Shown here: positions 53,927-62,162 of the stretch, one piece after another
Numbering within the stretch: position 1 is the first letter of the stretch
Layout of the letters: the number at the start of each line of letters is the position of its first letter
Assembly: GCA_965279705.1 (NCBI GenBank)
Contig: OZ257257.1
Coordinates: 2,356,001 to 2,420,000 of the forward strand
DNA from: Stagnimonas sp965279705
GTDB taxonomy: Bacteria; Pseudomonadota; Gammaproteobacteria; Nevskiales; Nevskiaceae
Length of the DNA: 64,000 bases
Direction of reading: 5' to 3'
Program-made: the position numbers and the translations under genes
Notes under the pieces: generated by a model
Told to the model about the DNA's origin: nothing
The model's database searches: none
What the model saw: only the letters and a program-made list of their open reading frames with translations

Positions 53927-55630
53927 ATGACTATCAACGGTTGGCTACAGATCGCCTTTTACTTCGCAGCCTTGGTGCTGCTGACCCGCCCGCTGGGTGG
54001 ATTTTTCTTCCGTGTATTCGAGGGTGAGCGCACCTTGCTCTCGCCGGTGCTTGGGCCCATCGAGCGCGGCTTCTATCGCATCGCCGGTGTCGATGCCAAG
54101 CAGGATCAATCCTGGATCAGCTACACGGGTGCGATGCTGGCGTTCAACGCGCTGGGATTCCTGCTGCTCTACGCGATCCTGCGCCTGCAAAATATCCTGC
54201 CGCTCAATCCGCAGGACTTGCCGGGTGTCACGCCACATCTGGCCTTCAATACGGCGGTGTCGTTCGTCACCAATACCAACTGGCAGAGCTATGGCGGTGA
54301 AACCACGCTGAGCTACTTCAGCCAGATGATTGGGCTGACGACGCAGAACTTCGTCTCGGCTGCCACCGGCATCGGCGTGGCGCTTGCGCTGACGCGCGGC
54401 TTGGCGCGGCGCAAGGCAACCGGTATCGGTAATTTCTGGGTCGATCTCACCCGCGCCGTGCTCTACGTGCTGCTGCCGCTGGCCATCGTCTCGGCGCTGG
54501 TGCTGGTTGCACTCGGCGTGCCGCAGAACTTCTCGGCCTACACCGAAGCCACCACGCTCGAAGGTGCCAAGCAGCTCATCGCGCAGGGCCCGGTTGCCTC
54601 GCAGATTGCGATCAAGCAACTCGGCAGCAACGGCGGCGGTTTCTTCAACGTCAACTCGGCACATCCCTTCGAGAACCCCAATGCGCTGAGCAACTTTCTC
54701 GAATCGCTCTACATCATCCTGATCGCAGGTGCGCTGACCAACACCTTTGGCCGCATGGTCAAGGACGAGCGTCAGGGCTGGGCGCTGTTCGGCGCGATGG
54801 CGCTGTTGCTCGCCGCCGGCACTGCGACGATCTACGCCGCCGAGTCGAGCCCGAATCCCAGCATCGCTGCAATGGGTGTGGAAGGCCCCAATCTTGAGGG
54901 CAAGGAGACCCGCTTCGGCGTCGCGCAAACCGCAATCTGGGCGGCATCGACCACCGCCGCCAGCAATGGCTCGGTCAATGCGATGCATGACTCCTTGAAC
55001 CCCCTGAGCGGCCTGGTGACGATGGTCAACATCCAGCTCGGCGAGTCGGTATTCGGCGGCGTCGGCGCAGGGCTTTACGGCATGCTGGTCTACGCGCTGC
55101 TCAGCGTGTTCATCGCCGGCCTGATGGTCGGCCGCACACCGGAATATCTGGGCAAGAAGATCGAAGCGCGCGAGATGAAGTTCGTCATGCTCGCCATTCT
55201 CTGTATCCCGCTGGTGCTGCTGGGCTTCACCGCCTATGCCAGTGTATCGCCGACGATGCTGGCGGGATTGAACAATGCCGGGCCGCATGGCTTCAGTGAA
55301 ATCCTGTATGCCTTCACCTCGGCAGCCGGCAACAACGGCTCGGCCTTTGCGGGCCTCACCGCCAATACGCCGCTGTGGGACACCCTGCTCGGCATCACCA
55401 TGATCGTCGGTCGCTTCGCCATGATCGTGCCGCTGCTGGCGGTCGCCGGCAGCCTCGCCGCCAAGAACGTCATCCCGCCCTCACCCGGCACCTTCCCCAC
55501 CAATAACGGACTGTTCGTGGGTCTTCTGATCGCCATCGTGCTGATCGTCGGCGGCCTCACGTTCTTCCCTGCTCTGGCTCTGGGGCCGATCGTCGAACAC
55601 CTGGCGATGCTGGCCGGGCAGACGTTCTAA
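53927..55630 (+). CDS. kdpA: Potassium-transporting ATPase, potassium-binding subunit KdpA
   Basis: 567 residues with about ten membrane segments. The four selectivity-filter repeats are visible: NTNWQSYGGE (about 116-125), GSNGGGFFNVNSAHPFENP (about 235-252), AASNGSVNAMHDSLNPL (about 345-360) and SAAGNNGSAFAGL (about 467-479). These line the K+ pathway. Length is normal. Confidence 0.97.
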   Translation: MTINGWLQIAFYFAALVLLTRPLGGFFFRVFEGERTLLSPVLGPIERGFYRIAGVDAKQDQSWISYTGAMLAFNALGFLLLYAILRLQNILPLNPQDLPGVTPHLAFNTAVSFVTNTNWQSYGGETTLSYFSQMIGLTTQNFVSAATGIGVALALTRGLARRKATGIGNFWVDLTRAVLYVLLPLAIVSALVLVALGVPQNFSAYTEATTLEGAKQLIAQGPVASQIAIKQLGSNGGGFFNVNSAHPFENPNALSNFLESLYIILIAGALTNTFGRMVKDERQGWALFGAMALLLAAGTATIYAAESSPNPSIAAMGVEGPNLEGKETRFGVAQTAIWAASTTAASNGSVNAMHDSLNPLSGLVTMVNIQLGESVFGGVGAGLYGMLVYALLSVFIAGLMVGRTPEYLGKKIEAREMKFVMLAILCIPLVLLGFTAYASVSPTMLAGLNNAGPHGFSEILYAFTSAAGNNGSAFAGLTANTPLWDTLLGITMIVGRFAMIVPLLAVAGSLAAKNVIPPSPGTFPTNNGLFVGLLIAIVLIVGGLTFFPALALGPIVEHLAMLAGQTF

Positions 55631-55642
55631 GGAACTCAACAC

Positions 55643-57685
55643 ATGAAAAACAAACCCGCATCCCTGTTCGATAAAAAGCTGGTCGGCCCGGCGCTGAAAG
55701 GCGCCGTGCTCAAGCTCAACCCGGCGTCGCTCGCCAAGAATCCGGTGATCTTCATCACCGGAGTCGTGGCCACGCTCTCCACTGTGCTGTGCATCCGTGA
55801 TGCCGCCATCGGCGCGCCGAACGTGCTGTTCTCGTCGCAAGTGGTGATCTGGCTCTGGTTCACGGTGCTGTTCGCCAACTTTGCCGAGGCCATCGCCGAG
55901 GGCCGTGGCAAGGCGCAGGCCGATACCCTGCGCAAGACACGCTCCACCACTGTCGCCAAGAAGCTCGCCAGCGAGACCGCCACCACCACCAGCGACGTGC
56001 CCGCCACCCAGCTCAAGGTCGGTGACTTCGTGCGCGTCAGCGCCGGTGACGTGATCCCCGGCGATGGCACCATCGTCAGCGGTGTCGCCACCGTCGACGA
56101 GGCTGCGATCACCGGTGAGTCTGCCCCGGTGGTGCGCGAATCCGGCGGCGACCGCAGTGCGGTCACCGGCGGCACGCGGGTGCTGTCAGATACGCTCGTC
56201 ATCCGCATCACTGCGGCTGCGGGTTCGAGCTTTCTGGATCGCATGATCTCGCTGGTCGAAGGTGCCGCACGGCAGAAAACGCCGAACGAACTTGCACTCA
56301 ATGTGTTGCTGGCCGGCATGTCGCTGGTATTCGTGCTCGCGGTTGCGACCATCCCCGCCTTCGCGGCCTACGCGGGCGGCAAGATCAGCCTCATCGTGCT
56401 CGCCGCACTGTTCGTGACGCTTATCCCCACCACCATCGGCGCACTGCTCAGCGCCATCGGCATCGCGGGCATGAACAGGCTGGTGCAGTTCAATGTGCTC
56501 GCCATGTCTGGCCGTGCGGTGGAGGCCGCAGGCGACGTGGATACGCTGCTGCTCGACAAGACCGGCACCATCACGCTGGGTAATCGGCAGGCGGTGGAAT
56601 TCATCGCCATGCCCGGCGTCACACCCGAAGAACTGGCCGATGCCGCGCAGCTCTCTTCGCTCAGCGACGAGACGCCGGAAGGTCGCAGTATCGTTGTGCT
56701 CGCCAAGGAGAAGTTCAATCTGCGTGGTCGCGACATGGCCACCGCCAATGCCATATTCGTGCCGTTCACCGCGCAGACGCGCATGAGTGGCGTCGACGTC
56801 GATGGCCACAGTATCCGCAAGGGTGCGGTCGATTCGGTCATCGCCTACGTCAAGCAGCAGGGTCAGGATGTGCCGCCGCAATTGCAGACCGAGACCGAAC
56901 GCATCAGCAAGCTCGGCGGCACGCCTCTGGCCGTGGTGCGCGATGGCCGCGTGATGGGCGTGGTGTATCTGAAAGACATCGTCAAGGGCGGTATACGCGA
57001 GCGTTTTGCGGAGCTGCGCAAGATGGGCATTCGCACCGTGATGATCACCGGTGATAACGCCATGACCGCTGCGGCGATTGCGGCGGAAGCGGGTGTCGAT
57101 GACTTTCTCGCGCAGGCCACGCCAGAGGACAAGCTCAAGCTGATCCGCGACGAGCAAGCCAAGGGCAAGCTGGTTGCCATGTGCGGCGACGGCACCAACG
57201 ACGCACCCGCGCTCGCACAGGCCGATGTCGGTGTGGCGATGCAGACCGGCACCCAGGCCGCACGCGAGGCCGGCAACATGGTCGACCTCGACAGCGACCC
57301 GACCAAGCTGATCGAAGTGGTCGGCATCGGCAAGCAGTTGCTGATGACACGCGGCGCACTGACCACCTTCTCGATTGCCAACGACGTGGCGAAGTATTTC
57401 GCCATCATCCCGGCCTTGTTCATCGCCATCTATCCACAGCTCGGCGCGCTCAACGTGATGGGCCTGAAGTCGCCGGAGTCGGCGATCCTGTCGGCGATCA
57501 TTTTCAATGCACTGATCATCGTGGCGCTGATTCCACTGGCGCTGAAAGGTGTGGCTTACACGCCTGCTCCAGCGTCGAAACTGTTGATGCGCAATCTCAT
57601 GGTCTACGGCGTCGGCGGGCTGATCGTGCCCTTCATCGGCATCAAGCTGATCGACATGCTGATCACCGCTTTGCACCTCGCTTAA
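55643..57685 (+). CDS. kdpB: Potassium-transporting ATPase, ATP-binding subunit KdpB
   Basis: 680-residue P-type ATPase. Motifs are TGES in AAITGESAPVV (actuator, near 155-160), the phosphorylation site LLDKTGTITLG near 305-315, KGA in RKGAVDS and the hinge GDGTNDAPALAQADVG near 515-530. Membrane segments precede and follow these domains. Length normal; it drives high-affinity K+ uptake with KdpA. Confidence 0.97.
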   Translation: MKNKPASLFDKKLVGPALKGAVLKLNPASLAKNPVIFITGVVATLSTVLCIRDAAIGAPNVLFSSQVVIWLWFTVLFANFAEAIAEGRGKAQADTLRKTRSTTVAKKLASETATTTSDVPATQLKVGDFVRVSAGDVIPGDGTIVSGVATVDEAAITGESAPVVRESGGDRSAVTGGTRVLSDTLVIRITAAAGSSFLDRMISLVEGAARQKTPNELALNVLLAGMSLVFVLAVATIPAFAAYAGGKISLIVLAALFVTLIPTTIGALLSAIGIAGMNRLVQFNVLAMSGRAVEAAGDVDTLLLDKTGTITLGNRQAVEFIAMPGVTPEELADAAQLSSLSDETPEGRSIVVLAKEKFNLRGRDMATANAIFVPFTAQTRMSGVDVDGHSIRKGAVDSVIAYVKQQGQDVPPQLQTETERISKLGGTPLAVVRDGRVMGVVYLKDIVKGGIRERFAELRKMGIRTVMITGDNAMTAAAIAAEAGVDDFLAQATPEDKLKLIRDEQAKGKLVAMCGDGTNDAPALAQADVGVAMQTGTQAAREAGNMVDLDSDPTKLIEVVGIGKQLLMTRGALTTFSIANDVAKYFAIIPALFIAIYPQLGALNVMGLKSPESAILSAIIFNALIIVALIPLALKGVAYTPAPASKLLMRNLMVYGVGGLIVPFIGIKLIDMLITALHLA

Positions 57686-57695
57686 GGAGACCCTC

Positions 57696-58364
57696 ATGCT
57701 CAATCACTTCCGCCCTGCCCTCACCCTGCTGCTGGGTTTCTCGATTCTCACCGGTGTGGTCTACCCGCTCGCCGTTACTGGTATCGCACAACTGGCCCTG
57801 CCGAAGCAGGCCGCGGGCAGCCTCATCGTCGAGAACGGTACGGTCATCGGCTCCGCACTCATCGGCCAGCCGTTTGCTGCCGATAAATACTTCCAGGGTC
57901 GCCCCTCGGCTGCGGGCACAGGCTACGACGCTGGTGCCTCCTCGGGCAGCAATCTCGGCCCCACCAGTGCCAAGCTGCACGACCAGATCAAGCAGCGTCT
58001 GACTGCGTTGCAGGCGACCAATCCGGGCGTTGCTGTGCCGGGCGAGATGGTCTATGCCTCGGCCTCGGGTCTCGACCCCGATGTCAGCCCAGCGGCTGCC
58101 GCCTTCCAGATTCCGCGCGTCGCCAAGGCGCGTGGCGTCTCTGCCGAACAGTTGCAAACGCTGATCACGCAGAACACCAGGCAGCGCACGCTGGGATTCC
58201 TGGGCGAGCCGACGGTGAATGTGCTGGCGCTCAACCGCGTGCTGGATGCTGCCGCACCTGTGACTGCTGCGGCAGCGCCTGCAACCACGTCGGAGGCCAC
58301 TGCACCGACCGAATCTACGCCCGCAGAACCGGTGCCGATCCCGGCGCCCTCCGCCAGCCCGTAA
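57696..58364 (+). CDS. kdpC: Potassium-transporting ATPase subunit KdpC with an extended C-terminus
   Basis: 222 residues; the family usually has about 190. The N-terminal membrane helix (LTLLLGFSILTGVVYPLAVTG) and conserved QPFAADKYFQGRPSA, ASGLDPDVSPAAA and VLALNRVLD are present. After the conserved end (about 185) comes an Ala/Pro/Thr/Glu-rich tail of about 37 residues to the C-terminus. The tail is likely disordered in the periplasm. The frame is continuous and closed by a terminator. Confidence 0.95.
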   Translation: MLNHFRPALTLLLGFSILTGVVYPLAVTGIAQLALPKQAAGSLIVENGTVIGSALIGQPFAADKYFQGRPSAAGTGYDAGASSGSNLGPTSAKLHDQIKQRLTALQATNPGVAVPGEMVYASASGLDPDVSPAAAAFQIPRVAKARGVSAEQLQTLITQNTRQRTLGFLGEPTVNVLALNRVLDAAAPVTAAAAPATTSEATAPTESTPAEPVPIPAPSASP

Positions 58365-58372
58365 GTTTCATC

Positions 58373-58416
58373 AAGCCCCGCTCCTGGCGCCCTAGCGCAC
58401 CGGGCGGGGCTTTTTT
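58373..58416 (+). terminator. Rho-independent terminator after kdpC
   Basis: A 9-bp outer stem aagccccgc / gcggggctt (58373-58381, 58404-58412) with an inner stem and a T-run (58411-58416). It begins 8 bases after the kdpC stop. It separates kdpFABC from kdpDE. Confidence 0.85.
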
Positions 58417-58444
58417 ATGTCCGCCATTCCTGGAGAACCGCATC

Positions 58445-58580
58445 ATGCATACCGGACGACTTCATCATCAGGATGGCGCAGACGTATCGCACCGGCACCA
58501 ACGACATCGACGCGCTCGACTTTGCCGAGATCTATCTCGACATCGCCACCGCGTACGTCGATGCCGCGCAGAACCACTGA
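58445..58580 (+). pseudogene. Small frame-shifted reading frame between kdpC and kdpD
   Basis: The ATG at 58445 has a good GGAG ribosome site but its frame gives an Arg/His-rich, non-protein-like string. In the neighbouring frame, from 58455 on, the sequence reads DDFIIRMAQTYRTGTNDIDA then LDFAEIYLDIATAYVDAAQN to a stop at 58578-58580, which is balanced and protein-like. One extra base in accggac (58451-58457) would join the ATG to this frame and give about 44 residues. A restart at the ATG at 58473 would also give 35 residues. Family unknown; a sequencing error is possible. Confidence 0.45.
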
Positions 58581-58616
58581 GCGCCGCTGACTGACTGCCG
58601 AGGTTCTGCGAAGATC

Positions 58617-61334
58617 ATGCACATGAACGACGACACCCGCCCCAACCCCGACGCCCTGCTTGCTCATGCACTGCAGGAACAGCGCGGCAAGCTGAAGATT
58701 TTTCTCGGCATGGCACCGGGTGTTGGCAAAACCTACGAGATGCTCACCGCGGCTCGCAAGAAGATGAGCGACGGCGTCGATGTCGTGGTGGGCATCGTCG
58801 AGACCCACGGCCGCCGCGAGACGATGGCGCTGGTCGATGGTCTCGATGTGTTGCCGCGCCGCATCGTGCCGTATCAGGGCCGTGAACTCGGCGAGTTCGA
58901 TCTCGATGCCATGCTGCGCCGCCGTCCCAAGATCGCCTTGATAGACGAGCTGGCACACACCAATGCCGAGGGCAGCCGCCATCCCAAGCGTTATCAGGAC
59001 GTGGAGGAACTGCTCGACAACGGCATCGACGTCTATTCCACGCTCAACGTGCAGCACGTCGAGTCACTCAACGATGTGGTGGCGTCGATCACCCGCGTGC
59101 GCGTGCGTGAAACCGTGCCGGACGATGTGCTCGATGCGGCCGATGAAATTGAGTTGATCGACCTCACACCCATCGAACTGATCGAGCGCCTGAAAGAGGG
59201 CAAGGTCTACGGCGGCGATGGCGGCGAGCGCGCGCTGCAAGGCTATTTCACGCCTGCCAATCTCACTGCACTGCGCGAGCTAGCGTTGCGCCGCACTGCC
59301 GAGCGCGTCGATGACCAGTTGCAGCAGCATCGCCTGCGGCAGGGCATACGCGACATCTGGGCGGCGGGCGAATACGTGCTCGTGTGCGTCAACGAATCGG
59401 CGCATTCCGAGCAGCTGGTGCGTTCGGCGCGGCGACTTGCAGATCGTCTCAACGCGCCGTGGACGGCGCTGTATCTGGAAACCGAGCGGTCGCACCGCTT
59501 GCCCGAGACCGCCCGTGATCGCGTGGCGGCAACGCTGCGTCTTGCCGAAGAACTGGGGGCAGAAACCCGCACCCTGCCCGCGCGCATCGATCTCGCCGAG
59601 GACGTGCTCGACTACGCCCGCGAGCACAACTACACGCAGATCGTCATCGGCAAATCGCGCCGCCCACGCTGGTTCGAATGGCTGCACGGCTCTGTAGTGG
59701 ATGCGTTGGTACGCAAGGCGGCAGGCCTCACCGTAGTGGTGATCGCCGAGGCCGACACCGCGCCCAGCGAAGCCCTGCTGCCACTGCCGTTCGAGTTCGA
59801 GCCGGGTCCACCTCGCGCCTACATCGAATCGGTCGTGAGCCTGGCGGCGGTCAGCGCACTCGGCTACTTCATCGACAGCATTGTGGATATCCCCAATATC
59901 TCGCTGATCTATCTGCCCATCATCCTGAGTGCCGCCGTGCGCTATGGACTGGCACCGGCGCTGGTCAGTGCATTTCTGGCGACACTGGCCTACAACTTCT
60001 GCTTCACCGAGCCGGTGTTCACCATGCACATCGCCAATGCCGAAAACATCGTCGCATTGGCATTTTTTGGCGTCATCGCCGTGCTCACCAGCCGCCTCAC
60101 GGTGCGCGTGCGCGAGCAGACCCTGCTGGCCCGTGCGCAGGCCGACACCACCGCCACCTTGCTTGCCTTTGCACGCCGCATGGCCGGCATTCGCAAGCTG
60201 GACGAATTGGCCAGCACCACCGCGCAGGAGATCCGCAATCTGCTGCGTGTCGATGCCGTGGTGCTGATGCCGGATGCCGACAGCCGCCTGGTCTTGCGCG
60301 GTGCAGCACCAGCGGCCGCCACCTTGAGCGAGGCCGACCTAGCCGCAGCGCAGTGGGCGTTTGAAAAAGCGCAGGTCGCAGGTCGCGGCTCCGAGACTCT
60401 GCCGGGGGCCAAGCGCCTGTTCGTGCCGGTGCGCACCGGCAATGGCGTGGTGGCCGTCACTGGCGTCTCGCGTGAAGAGCCCGAGTTTCAAATCACCTCG
60501 GCGCAGCGTCGCCTGCTGGAATCCATCGGCGATCTCGCCGCCGTCGGTGTCGAGCGCGTGCGGCTGGCCAAGGATGTGGACCAGGCCAAGGTGACAGCCG
60601 ATCAGGAGCGCCTGCGCGCCTCCATGCTCACCGCCGTCAGCCACGACCTGCGCACGCCGCTGGCAGGCATTCTCGGCGCACTCAGCAGCGTACGCGCCTA
60701 TGGCGACAAGATGCCGCCCGCCGAGCGCGCCGCCCTGCTGCTGAGCGCCGAGGAAGAAACCCAGCGCCTCGCCCGTTTCGTCGGCAATCTGCTCGACCTC
60801 ACGCGCCTTGATGCCGGCTCGCTCACACCGAAGACCGAGGCCGTGCAGCTGCCCGAGCTGGTGCATGGCGTCTTGCGGCGCATGAAAGATTCGCTCAACG
60901 ACCATCCGATTGTCACCAAGCTGCCGGCCGACCTGCCTGCGCTTTGGCTCGACCCGGCGCTGTTCGAGCATGTGCTGACCAACCTGCTCGACAACGCCGC
61001 CAAGTACACGCCCGAGGGCAGCACCATCGAGGTCATCGCCCAGCGTCACCGCTTCACCCTGACGCTCGAAATCCGCGACCGCGGTGCAGGTATACCGGCC
61101 GACGAACTCGGCAAGATCTTCGATCTCTTCCACCGGGTGCGGCAGGGCGACAAGGCGCGGGCGGGCACCGGGCTGGGGCTCGCCATCGCACGCGGATTCA
61201 TGCAGGCCATGGGCGGCAGTATCAAGGCGCGCAACCGCGTTGATGATCATGACGGGGGCGGCGCGGTGTTCGAGATCGAGTTCCCGGCGCGGCTGATCGT
61301 CAGCCGCAGCGACGAGCCCGTGGCCACGCCGTGA
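58617..61334 (+). CDS. kdpD: Osmosensitive potassium sensor histidine kinase KdpD
   Basis: 905 residues, normal domain order. The N-terminal KdpD domain has Walker A GMAPGVGKTYEML and Walker B LIDELAHTN; a universal-stress domain follows (about 250-380). Four membrane helices lie at about 400-495, a GAF region at about 520-650, the phospho-His in AVSHDLRTPLAG near 678 and the ATPase domain (NLLDNAAKYTPEG near 790; GTGLGLAIARG near 860). It senses low K+ and phosphorylates KdpE. Transcribed after the kdpC terminator, so probably from its own promoter. An ATG two codons later is an alternative start. Confidence 0.97.
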   Translation: MHMNDDTRPNPDALLAHALQEQRGKLKIFLGMAPGVGKTYEMLTAARKKMSDGVDVVVGIVETHGRRETMALVDGLDVLPRRIVPYQGRELGEFDLDAMLRRRPKIALIDELAHTNAEGSRHPKRYQDVEELLDNGIDVYSTLNVQHVESLNDVVASITRVRVRETVPDDVLDAADEIELIDLTPIELIERLKEGKVYGGDGGERALQGYFTPANLTALRELALRRTAERVDDQLQQHRLRQGIRDIWAAGEYVLVCVNESAHSEQLVRSARRLADRLNAPWTALYLETERSHRLPETARDRVAATLRLAEELGAETRTLPARIDLAEDVLDYAREHNYTQIVIGKSRRPRWFEWLHGSVVDALVRKAAGLTVVVIAEADTAPSEALLPLPFEFEPGPPRAYIESVVSLAAVSALGYFIDSIVDIPNISLIYLPIILSAAVRYGLAPALVSAFLATLAYNFCFTEPVFTMHIANAENIVALAFFGVIAVLTSRLTVRVREQTLLARAQADTTATLLAFARRMAGIRKLDELASTTAQEIRNLLRVDAVVLMPDADSRLVLRGAAPAAATLSEADLAAAQWAFEKAQVAGRGSETLPGAKRLFVPVRTGNGVVAVTGVSREEPEFQITSAQRRLLESIGDLAAVGVERVRLAKDVDQAKVTADQERLRASMLTAVSHDLRTPLAGILGALSSVRAYGDKMPPAERAALLLSAEEETQRLARFVGNLLDLTRLDAGSLTPKTEAVQLPELVHGVLRRMKDSLNDHPIVTKLPADLPALWLDPALFEHVLTNLLDNAAKYTPEGSTIEVIAQRHRFTLTLEIRDRGAGIPADELGKIFDLFHRVRQGDKARAGTGLGLAIARGFMQAMGGSIKARNRVDDHDGGGAVFEIEFPARLIVSRSDEPVATP

Positions 61335-62026
61335 CGGCTTCACATCGGCTGGCGCTGATCGTCGAGGACGAACCCGCCATCCGCCGCTTCCTGCGCGCCA
61401 CGCTCGTCGCCAATGGCTACGAAGTGCTGGAGGCAGGCACTGCCCATGCCGGCCTGACGCTCGCCCTGGGCGAATCACCCGACATCGTGGTGCTCGATCT
61501 GGGCCTGCCGGATCGTGATGGTCTGGAGCTGCTCAAGGATCTGCGCGCCAGTAGCAATGTGCCCGTGCTGGTGCTCTCGGCACGCGATGCCGAATCCGCC
61601 AAGGTGGCCGCACTCGACGCTGGCGCCGACGACTACGTGACCAAACCGTTCGGTGCCGACGAACTCATGGCGCGTCTGCGCGTCGCCCTGCGTCATCGTG
61701 TACAGGCCAGTGGCGACAGCGCGCGTTATGAGGGCAATGGTCTGGTGGTGGATGTCGTGCGTCGGCAGGTCACCTTGCAGGGTGCGCCGGTGCATCTCTC
61801 GCCGAAGGAATACGGCATTTTGGAGCAGCTCGCGCGCCATGCCGGCAAGGTGCTGACCCACAAGCATCTACTCGACAAAGTCTGGCCAGGGGCGAGTGAA
61901 GCCGATGCGCAATATCTGCGTGTCTACGTGCGGCAGCTGCGGCAAAAACTGGGCGATACCGCCGACACCCCGCACTTCATCGCCACCGAAGCCGGCGTTG
62001 GCTACCGGCTGCTGACCGAACCTTGA
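61331..62026 (+). CDS. kdpE: KdpE response regulator
   Basis: 231 residues starting with GTG that overlaps the kdpD stop (GTGA). Receiver: EDEPAIRR near the N-terminus, phospho-Asp in VVLDLGLPDRDG near 55, Thr/Ser and Lys in VTKPFG. The C-terminal OmpR-type winged helix contains LSPKEYGILEQLARHAGKVLTHKHLLDKVW and YLRVYVRQLRQKLGD. It activates kdpFABC. Length typical. Confidence 0.97.
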   Translation: MTASHRLALIVEDEPAIRRFLRATLVANGYEVLEAGTAHAGLTLALGESPDIVVLDLGLPDRDGLELLKDLRASSNVPVLVLSARDAESAKVAALDAGADDYVTKPFGADELMARLRVALRHRVQASGDSARYEGNGLVVDVVRRQVTLQGAPVHLSPKEYGILEQLARHAGKVLTHKHLLDKVWPGASEADAQYLRVYVRQLRQKLGDTADTPHFIATEAGVGYRLLTEP

Positions 62027-62162
62027 CGCGGCGCGGTCTCGGGCAGACATTTTGTGTGTTCCGGCACGCTTGTGGGGCCGAACCCGACCTTGCGGGTAGA
62101 AGCTCCCCCTAGAATCCGGCGTAAAGTCAGGACCACCTGACCACCGGGTAAGGAGAAGGGGC

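Noticed and set aside
59678..60364. Open frame of 228 codons within kdpD, plus strand, different frame.
   Set aside because: Shadow of kdpD; the kdpD frame contains all expected motifs over the same bases.
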